Source: Pseudomonas sp. FP453 (lineage in GTDB: Bacteria > Pseudomonadota > Gammaproteobacteria > Pseudomonadales > Pseudomonadaceae). From it: a stretch of DNA of 64,000 nt. Made by a program: the position numbers and the translations under genes. The stretch spans positions 4,530,501 to 4,594,500 of the forward strand of contig NZ_CP117435.1 of assembly GCF_030687495.1 (NCBI RefSeq). Direction: 5' to 3'. The notes below the pieces were generated by a model. That model worked only from the letters and a program-made list of their open reading frames with translations, was not told where the DNA came from and made no database searches. Each line of letters begins with the position of its first letter. Within the stretch, counting starts at the first letter, position 1. Positions 57,756-64,000 of the stretch are shown here, in pieces.

Positions 57756-58751
57756 TCAAACCCAGCGCAATCGTCGAAATAGCCACCATTGTCCCAGTGC
57801 CACCGACACCATCAACAAGCATGCAATCACAAACCCATAGGGGCTGGCGGAGAACGGAATCCCGCCCACATTGATCCCCAGCAAGCCGGTCAGAAAGCTC
57901 ATCGGCAGGAAGATCCCGGTGATGATGCCAAAACGGTACATCGTGCGATTCATCCGCACGCTCAAGCGCCGGTCTTCGGCTTCCAGCACAAGCCCCACGC
58001 GCTCCCGGGTCAATTCAAGCTCTTCCAGGTAGCGGGTCAGGCTGTTGTTCAATTCGTTCCAATAGTCGGCATCGTCGTCGCAGAACCACGGCAATTTGAT
58101 CCGCGTCAGCTGGGCAAAAATATCCCGTTGCGGCGCGAGGAATCGCTTGAGCCCGGCCGCTCGCCGACGGATCTGCAAAACGCTGCCGTGTTCCGGGGTA
58201 TACCGTTCGTCGGTATCGAGTTTTTCTTCCTCGGCATCGACGATTTCGGACAGGTCCGTGACCAGGTCCTGCACTTTATTGGTCAGGTACTGCGCCATAT
58301 AAAGGATAAGTTCTGACGCCGTTTTAGGACCTTTGCCATCCGCCAATTGCACCAACAGCTCATCGGTGGCGCGCAATGGCCGCAAACGCAGGGAAATCAC
58401 GCGACTGGCTGCCGCGAAGATGCGCACCGAGACCATGTCTTCCGGCTCGGCACCCGGGTTGAGGTTGACCCCGCGCAGGAACAGCAGCAACTCGGCGTCC
58501 GGCAGCGGCAACAGGCGCGGGCGGGTGTTCTCCTCCAGCAGCAGGTCACAGGCGAATTCGCTCAAGCCACTGGATTTGCGCAGCCAGGTCTGCGTCTGGG
58601 GATGGCTGCGATCCCAGTGCAGCCACAGGCTTTCCTGGGGCTGCAGTTGCAAGTCGTCGAGCTCAGTCCGGGCAATCGAACGCGCACCGCCTTTACCGTC
58701 CAGCACCAGGGCGTGCACCAGCCCCCATTGCGCGTTTTCTTCCTCGAACAT
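57756..58751 (-). CDS. cmaX: CorA/ZntB-family divalent cation transporter CmaX
   Basis: A 331-residue protein with a large cytoplasmic N-terminal domain, a long helix (YLEELELTRERVGLVLEAEDRRLSVRMNRTMY) and two C-terminal transmembrane helices. The pore motif is GIN (TGLLGINVGG), as in ZntB, rather than the GMN of classical CorA magnesium channels. Position upstream of cfrX-cmpX-sigX identifies CmaX. Ion specificity (Mg or Zn) cannot be read from sequence. Confidence 0.88.
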   Translation of the reverse strand: MFEEENAQWGLVHALVLDGKGGARSIARTELDDLQLQPQESLWLHWDRSHPQTQTWLRKSSGLSEFACDLLLEENTRPRLLPLPDAELLLFLRGVNLNPGAEPEDMVSVRIFAAASRVISLRLRPLRATDELLVQLADGKGPKTASELILYMAQYLTNKVQDLVTDLSEIVDAEEEKLDTDERYTPEHGSVLQIRRRAAGLKRFLAPQRDIFAQLTRIKLPWFCDDDADYWNELNNSLTRYLEELELTRERVGLVLEAEDRRLSVRMNRTMYRFGIITGIFLPMSFLTGLLGINVGGIPFSASPYGFVIACLLMVSVALGQWWLFRRLRWV

Positions 58752-58775
58752 CCTCACCCCATCGGCTATTGCGGT

Positions 58776-59267
58776 TTATTCAGGCATTTTCAGCGGGCTT
58801 GGCGACACGATCACGCCATTGTTGTCGGCGTAGATGTATTCACCCGGGCGGAACGTCACGCCGGCAAACGTGACCACCACGTTGAGGTCGCCGATACCGC
58901 GCTTGTCGGTCTTCATCGGGTGGCTGGCAAGCGCCTGCACCCCCAGATCGGTTTGCGCGATGACGTCGACATCACGGATGCAACCGTAGATCACCAGCCC
59001 TTCCCAACCGTTTTTCGCAGCCTTTTCGGCGATCATGTCACCCAGCAAGGCGCGGCGCAGGGAACCACCACCATCGACCACCAGCACCTTGCCAGCGCCC
59101 GGCTGCTCGGCTTGCTCCTTGACCAGCGAGTTGTCTTCGAAGCACTTGATAGTGACGATCTCACCACCAAAGGAGTCTCGGCCGCCGAAGTTGCTGAACA
59201 TCGGCTCGACGACCTGCACCAGCTCCGGGTAGGCGTCGCACAGGTCGGGGGTCACGTAATGGTTCAT
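58776..59267 (-). CDS. rraA: Regulator of RNase E activity RraA family
   Basis: A 163-residue protein of the RraA/HMG-aldolase family. Conserved parts are [51 protein letters not shown] and the C-terminal [17 protein letters not shown]. coli RraA binds RNase E and dampens mRNA decay; some relatives have aldolase activity, and the [12 protein letters not shown] loop belongs to both. AAGGA lies about ten bases before the ATG. Confidence 0.92.
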   Translation of the reverse strand: MNHYVTPDLCDAYPELVQVVEPMFSNFGGRDSFGGEIVTIKCFEDNSLVKEQAEQPGAGKVLVVDGGGSLRRALLGDMIAEKAAKNGWEGLVIYGCIRDVDVIAQTDLGVQALASHPMKTDKRGIGDLNVVVTFAGVTFRPGEYIYADNNGVIVSPSPLKMPE

Positions 59268-59455
59268 CGAAAAAATTCCTTTCTGTCAAAGAAGTGTCTT
59301 TCAAGGAAGTACCGGTCGAAGCCGGTGGGAAACATCCCACCCGCGCCACCGCAACGCAATAGCCACTACGCGACTGAATATGACCAGAAGCGTCCGGCGC
59401 GTCATATCTTAGCCGTAACCGTAATGGAGCGAAACGCCCGTGGCTGAGCGTTGCC

Positions 59456-60433
59456 TCAAACCTGGGTGACGGCCCCGGTCAAAGGTGTAAGCGGGTCCTT
59501 CAACCACTGCGCCACCAGCGGCCACACTTCAGCTTGCGCCGCCTTGCTGACCAGCATCTCTACGTGGCCGAAATCCCCGCTGAAACCCTGCTGGCGCCCC
59601 AGGCACAGGTATTGGCGATGCTCGGAGCCCACCTGTTCGAACAGCTTGCGACAGGCCCAGTCCGGGTCTTGAAGGTCGCCGGCAGCACTGACCGCCAAGA
59701 GCGGCACCTCGACGTCGGCCAGGCCTTTCCACCAATCATTCTTACCTTCGCCAAACCGTCCGAACAAGCCGTTCCAGCGCATGGCCTCGATCAGCACGCC
59801 CGCCGGTTCGTCCTCCGGGCCGCGCTTGAACCGTGTGCCGGAAATCTCGCCGAAGCGTTTCAACAGCAAGCGGCCGGTCCACTCCAGCGGCGGCAGTTTC
59901 AACGGCCAATGCGTGCGACTGACCTGACAGCCAAACAGTGCCACCGAAGCCGCTGCCGGCGCGCCCAGGTGTTGCCCACCCAGGGCGGCAGCCAGGCTGG
60001 TGGCGCCCAACGAATGACCGACCCAATGCGGGATCTGCCCGCTTTGCTCACGCACAAACGCCCCAATGGCCGGCAAATCGTAGCGCGCATAGTCCGCGAC
60101 ACGATTGCGCGCGTAGTCATGATTGCGCTTGGACAGGCCATGCCCACGCATTTCCGGGATCCACACATCAAACCCCTGGCGTGCCAGGTGGGCGCCCAGG
60201 CCGAGCCCCTTGGGCGAATACCAGAAGCGGCGGTTGGAAAAACTGCCGTGCAACAAAATAACGGGGATGCCCCGGTTTTCCGGGACATCGGCCTGGCCCA
60301 AACGGGTAACCGCCAGCTCGACGGTGCCGTCGGGACTGTTACCGGGTTTGAGGCGATAGACATCTTCACTCAGGTCGCCACGACGTTCAGCGCTGATCAG
60401 GGCGACGGGAAACAGGTTGCTGCTGCTTTGCAT
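59456..60433 (-). CDS. Alpha/beta-fold hydrolase
   Basis: A 325-residue alpha/beta hydrolase. The oxyanion segment VILLHGSFSNRRFW, nucleophile elbow GHSLGA (Ser), acid in AAGDLQDPDW and histidine in GDFGHVEML form a complete catalytic set. No signal peptide is seen, so it should be cytoplasmic. The substrate is unknown; esterase or lipase-like is the safest description. It occupies the same position as PA1771 next to ppsA in P. aeruginosa. ATG 60433 is the preferred start. Confidence 0.85.
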   Translation of the reverse strand: MQSSSNLFPVALISAERRGDLSEDVYRLKPGNSPDGTVELAVTRLGQADVPENRGIPVILLHGSFSNRRFWYSPKGLGLGAHLARQGFDVWIPEMRGHGLSKRNHDYARNRVADYARYDLPAIGAFVREQSGQIPHWVGHSLGATSLAAALGGQHLGAPAAASVALFGCQVSRTHWPLKLPPLEWTGRLLLKRFGEISGTRFKRGPEDEPAGVLIEAMRWNGLFGRFGEGKNDWWKGLADVEVPLLAVSAAGDLQDPDWACRKLFEQVGSEHRQYLCLGRQQGFSGDFGHVEMLVSKAAQAEVWPLVAQWLKDPLTPLTGAVTQV

Positions 60434-60446
60434 AATGCTCTTGCAC

Positions 60447-60480
60447 AAAAAAGGGCGGCGTCCGCGAGGAGGCCCGCCCT
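60447..60480 (-). terminator. Rho-independent terminator after ppsA
   Basis: On the minus strand AGGGCGG and CCGCCCT pair around a 15-base loop and are followed by six T residues. A second inverted repeat (GCCGG.CAC/GTG.CCGGC, about 60495-60523) lies between it and the ppsA stop. Confidence 0.75.
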
Positions 60481-60539
60481 GTACAGATAAGAATGCCGGC
60501 CACCCTCAACGAGTGACCGGCACTTTTGACGTACCGACC

Positions 60540-62915
60540 TTAGGCGGACGCTTGGCCTTCCGCCAGGAAGAACCAGGTTTCCAGCACGGAATCGGGGTTC
60601 AGCGAGACGCTCTCGATACCCTGTTCCATCAGCCATTTGGCCAGGTCCGGGTGATCGGAAGGGCCTTGGCCGCAGATACCGATGTACTTGCCGGCCTTGT
60701 TACAGGCCTGGATGGCGTTGGCCAGCAGCTTCTTGACCGCAGGATTCCGCTCGTCGAACAGGTGCGCAATGATCCCGGAGTCGCGGTCCAAGCCCAGGGT
60801 GAGCTGGGTCAGGTCGTTGGAGCCGATGGAGAAACCGTCGAAGAATTCCAGGAACTCTTCGGCCAGGATGGCGTTGGACGGCAGTTCGCACATCATGATC
60901 ACGCGCAGGCCGTTCTCGCCACGGGACAGGCCGTTCTCAGCCAGCAGATCCACGACCTGGCTCGCTTCGCCCAGGGTGCGCACGAACGGCACCATGATCT
61001 CGACGTTGGTCAGGCCCATCTCGTTACGCACGCGCTTGAGGGCGCGGCATTCGAGTTCGAAGCAGTCGCGGAACGCTTCGCTGATGTAACGCGAGGCGCC
61101 ACGGAAACCCAGCATCGGGTTTTCTTCTTCCGGCTCATAGAGTTTGCCGCCGATCAGGTTGGCGTATTCGTTGGACTTGAAGTCCGACAGGCGCACGATG
61201 ACCTTTTTCGGGTAGAACGCTGCCGCCAGGGTGCTGATGCCTTCCACCAGCTTCTCGACGTAGAAACCCACCGGGTCGTTGTAGCCGGCGATGCGCTTGT
61301 CGACGCTTTCCTTGATGTCCAGCGGCAGGCCGTCGTAGTTCAACAGGGCCTTGGGGTGCACGCCGATCATGCGGTTGATGATGAACTCCAGGCGGGCCAG
61401 GCCCACACCGGCGTTCGGCAACTGCGCGAAGTCGAAGGCGCGGTCCGGGTTGCCGACGTTCATCATGATCTTGAACGGCAGGTCGGGCATGGCGTCGATG
61501 GAGTTTTGCTTGATGTCGAAGCCCAGCTCGCCTTCAAAGATGAAGCCGGTGTCGCCTTCGGCGCAGGAAACGGTGACGCCCTGACCGTCTTTCAACAGTT
61601 GAGTCGCGTTGCCGCAGCCCACGACCGCAGGAATCCCCAGTTCACGGGCGATGATCGCCGCGTGGCAGGTACGTCCGCCACGGTTGGTGACGATGGCGCT
61701 GGCGCGCTTCATCACCGGTTCCCAGTCCGGGTCGGTCATGTCGGAGACCAGCACGTCACCTGGCTGGACTTTGTCCATTTCGGACACGTCCTTGATGATC
61801 CGCACCTTGCCGGCGCCAATGCGCTGGCCGATGGCACGGCCTTCCACCAGCACGGTGCCGGTTTCTTTCAGCAGGTAGCGTTCCATGACATTGGCCGAAG
61901 TGCGGCTCTTCACGGTTTCCGGGCGAGCCTGCACGATGTACAGCTTGCCGTCGTCGCCATCTTTGGCCCACTCGATGTCCATCGGGCACTTGTAGTGCTT
62001 TTCGATAATCATCGCTTGCTTGGCCAATTCGCTGACTTCAGCGTCGGTCAGGCAGAAACGCGCGCGATCAGCCTTGTCGACGTCAACGGTTTTCACCGAA
62101 CGGCCGGCCTTGGCTTCGTCGCCGTAGATCATCTTGATGGCCTTGCTGCCCAGGTTACGGCGCAGGATGGCCGGGCGACCGGCTTCAAGGGTGTGCTTGT
62201 GGACGTAGAATTCGTCCGGGTTGACCGCGCCTTGTACGACGGTTTCCCCCAGGCCGTAGGCTCCGGTGATAAACACCACGTCACGGAAGCCCGATTCGGT
62301 ATCGAGGGTGAACATGACGCCGGCGGTGCCGGTTTCCGAACGCACCATGCGCTGCACGCCGGCAGACAGGGCTACCAGCTTGTGGTCGAAACCTTGGTGT
62401 ACACGGTAGGAAATTGCGCGATCGTTGAACAGCGAGGCGAACACTTCCTTGGCCGCGCGGATCACGTTCTCCACGCCACGGATGTTCAGGAAGGTTTCTT
62501 GCTGACCGGCGAAGGAGGCGTCCGGCAAGTCTTCGGCGGTGGCCGAGGAACGTACGGCGACGGCCACGTCCGGGTTGCCGGCCGACAGTTCGGCGAAGGC
62601 GGTGCGGATTTCTTCGTTGAGCTTCTCGGGGAACTCGGCGTCCATGATCCATTGGCGGATCTGGCTGCCGGTCTTGGCCAGGGCGTTGACGTCATCGACG
62701 TCCAGTGCGTCCAGCGCGGCGTGGATCTGAGCGTTGAGGCCGCTCAGTTCGAGGAAATCGCGGTAAGCCTGGGCCGTGGTGGCAAAACCACCCGGCACCG
62801 AAACACCAGCGCCTGCAAGATTACTGATCATCTCGCCGAGGGATGCGTTCTTGCCCCCCACGTGCTCTACATCATGGACGCCGAGCTTATCGAGGGAAAC
62901 TACGTACTCTACCAA
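60540..62915 (-). CDS. ppsA: Phosphoenolpyruvate synthase
   Basis: A 791-residue gluconeogenic enzyme converting pyruvate and ATP to phosphoenolpyruvate, AMP and phosphate. The N-terminal ATP-grasp domain has [24 protein letters not shown]; the phosphohistidine site is [14 protein letters not shown]; the C-terminal PEP/pyruvate domain includes [14 protein letters not shown] and [17 protein letters not shown]. The start is TTG (62915), supported by GGAG eight bases upstream. It diverges from its regulator gene ppsR. Confidence 0.96.
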   Translation of the reverse strand: MVEYVVSLDKLGVHDVEHVGGKNASLGEMISNLAGAGVSVPGGFATTAQAYRDFLELSGLNAQIHAALDALDVDDVNALAKTGSQIRQWIMDAEFPEKLNEEIRTAFAELSAGNPDVAVAVRSSATAEDLPDASFAGQQETFLNIRGVENVIRAAKEVFASLFNDRAISYRVHQGFDHKLVALSAGVQRMVRSETGTAGVMFTLDTESGFRDVVFITGAYGLGETVVQGAVNPDEFYVHKHTLEAGRPAILRRNLGSKAIKMIYGDEAKAGRSVKTVDVDKADRARFCLTDAEVSELAKQAMIIEKHYKCPMDIEWAKDGDDGKLYIVQARPETVKSRTSANVMERYLLKETGTVLVEGRAIGQRIGAGKVRIIKDVSEMDKVQPGDVLVSDMTDPDWEPVMKRASAIVTNRGGRTCHAAIIARELGIPAVVGCGNATQLLKDGQGVTVSCAEGDTGFIFEGELGFDIKQNSIDAMPDLPFKIMMNVGNPDRAFDFAQLPNAGVGLARLEFIINRMIGVHPKALLNYDGLPLDIKESVDKRIAGYNDPVGFYVEKLVEGISTLAAAFYPKKVIVRLSDFKSNEYANLIGGKLYEPEEENPMLGFRGASRYISEAFRDCFELECRALKRVRNEMGLTNVEIMVPFVRTLGEASQVVDLLAENGLSRGENGLRVIMMCELPSNAILAEEFLEFFDGFSIGSNDLTQLTLGLDRDSGIIAHLFDERNPAVKKLLANAIQACNKAGKYIGICGQGPSDHPDLAKWLMEQGIESVSLNPDSVLETWFFLAEGQASA

Positions 62916-63093
62916 GGTGATCTCTCCACTAACTGTGTTGGAAAAGCTCAGGACGCCGGCTGCTCAGTAGGAGCTTTCGCCAGCGCTTGTGGCCTGGACC
63001 TGGAAAATAAGTGAGAATGCGGCCCACTGCGGGACGGCAAAATCGCGCCTATCATATCCAAGATTCGTCATCAGCTTAAGGCCCAGGGCTCAA

Positions 63094-63912
63094 ATGAAAC
63101 GATCTGCTTTCTTTATCTCCGACGGCACCGGCATCACCGCCGAAACATTGGGTCAAAGCCTGTTGGCGCAGTTCGAAAACATTACCTTCGCCAAATTCAC
63201 GCGGCCTTATATCGACAGCGTGGATAAAGCGCGGGCCATGGTACAACAAATCAATCTGGCGGCTGAAAAAGACGGCTTTCGGCCGATCATTTTCGACACC
63301 ATTGTCAATCAGGACATTCGTGAGATCCTCGCGACTTCCAATGGTTTCATGATCGACATCTTCTCGACGTTCCTTGCGCCACTGGAACAAGAGCTGAGTG
63401 AACACTCCTCATACTCGGTAGGAAAGTCCCATTCCATTGGGCACAACTCCAACTATATGGAGCGTATCGAGGCGGTGAACTTCGCCCTCGACAACGACGA
63501 CGGCGCCCGCACGCACTACTACGACAAGGCCGACCTGATCCTGGTGGGCGTGTCCCGCTGCGGCAAGACGCCCACCTGCCTCTACATGGCCATGCAGTTC
63601 GGCATCCGCGCGGCCAACTACCCGCTGACCGAGGACGACATGGAGCACCTGACGCTGCCTGCGGCCCTGCGCTCGCACCGCCACAAGTTGTTCGGCCTGA
63701 CCATCGACCCGGACCGCCTTACCTCGATCCGCAACGAGCGCAAGCCCAATAGCCGCTATTCCAGCTACGCGCAGTGCGAGTTCGAAGTGCGTGAAGTGGA
63801 AAATCTGTTCCGTCGCGAGAATATTGCGCATATCAATTCCACCCACTTTTCGGTGGAGGAGATTTCCGCGAAGATTTTGGTGGAGAAGGGTGTGGAGCGT
63901 CGGTTCAAGTAG
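63094..63912 (+). CDS. ppsR: PEP synthase regulatory protein (kinase/pyrophosphorylase)
   Basis: A 272-residue DUF299 protein that inactivates PpsA by ADP-dependent phosphorylation of an active-site threonine and reactivates it by phosphate-dependent removal. Signatures are [20 protein letters not shown], the P-loop [16 protein letters not shown] and [21 protein letters not shown] 63094 has AGGG nine bases upstream. It is divergent from ppsA; the shared gap of 178 bases would hold both promoters. Confidence 0.95.
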   Translation: MKRSAFFISDGTGITAETLGQSLLAQFENITFAKFTRPYIDSVDKARAMVQQINLAAEKDGFRPIIFDTIVNQDIREILATSNGFMIDIFSTFLAPLEQELSEHSSYSVGKSHSIGHNSNYMERIEAVNFALDNDDGARTHYYDKADLILVGVSRCGKTPTCLYMAMQFGIRAANYPLTEDDMEHLTLPAALRSHRHKLFGLTIDPDRLTSIRNERKPNSRYSSYAQCEFEVREVENLFRRENIAHINSTHFSVEEISAKILVEKGVERRFK

Positions 63913-63931
63913 TTGTGTCGTCTGGGCTGGC

Positions 63932-64000
63932 CTCTTCGCGGGCAAGCCCGCTCCCACAGTTGACTGCATTTACACATCAACATGTGGGAGCTGGCTTGCC
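63932..64000. repeat. REPIN, cut by the window end
   Basis: Left REP core CGCGGGCAAGCCCGCTCCCACA, a spacer, then the beginning of the opposite core (TGTGGGAGCTGGCTTGCC). It follows the ppsR stop by about 20 bases and has the same mixed-subtype composition as the REPIN at 381-460. Confidence 0.85.

Noticed and set aside
60417..63014. Open frame of about 865 codons opposite ppsA.
   Set aside because: It is the complement of a highly biased gene; the translation is His/Gln/Val-rich without domain structure.

Overview
The window is chromosomal DNA of a Pseudomonas, almost certainly the P. fluorescens group. This rests on recognised gene orders (dnaX-ybaB-recR, smc-zipA-ligA, cmaX-cfrX-cmpX-sigX-oprF-cobA-nasC-nirD-nirB-kinase-nasA-nasT-nasS, ppsA/ppsR) and on dense REP/REPIN repeats built on a GTGGGAGCTGGCTTGCCTGCGAT core. 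No rRNA, tRNA, CRISPR array or transposase gene is visible; the one RNA gene is the 4.5S SRP RNA (ffs).

Layout: 1-6169, apt end, an acyl-CoA dehydrogenase, recR, a CurA-like reductase, ybaB and dnaX. 6303-8877, a solute-binding protein, an EamA exporter and a LysR regulator. 9001-13297, an accessory block: a DUF3380-type muramidase coupled to a small exported protein (possible effector/immunity pair), a PtuA/PtuB (Septu) anti-phage pair and ffs. 13528-22516, a zinc metallopeptidase, ligA, zipA, smc and a GntR regulator. 22797-31242, purine catabolism: xdhA-xdhB-xdhC-guaD, a second GntR regulator and a BenE-type permease. 31280-40892, yggL, dacB, six tandem 134-bp REPIN units, a diguanylate cyclase, rlmKL, rmf and pyrD. 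40978-43126, decayed pieces of an SPI-1 (Inv-Mxi-Spa) type III secretion locus. 43252-54769, nitrate assimilation. 54830-58751, oprF-sigX-cmpX-cfrX-cmaX. 58776-64000, rraA, an alpha/beta hydrolase, ppsA and ppsR.

The most coherent regulatory story is nitrate assimilation. nasST, nasA and nirB are each preceded by a sigma-54-type promoter, then a leader carrying hexaloop hairpins with A at loop position 1 and G at position 4 (the ANTAR target motif), overlapping a Rho-independent terminator. This predicts that NasT antiterminates all three transcripts, including its own; the nirB leader has three such hairpins rather than two.

The most striking relic is the T3SS remnant: an InvG-like secretin whose N-terminal region is joined to what looks like the extreme C-terminal tail, a SpaO C-terminal fragment, a HilA-like protein cut down to its DNA-binding domain, and an intact IagB-like transglycosylase. 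Three core genes (ligA, cobA, cmpX) carry small insertions that break frame; because ligA is essential, sequencing or assembly error is the first explanation.
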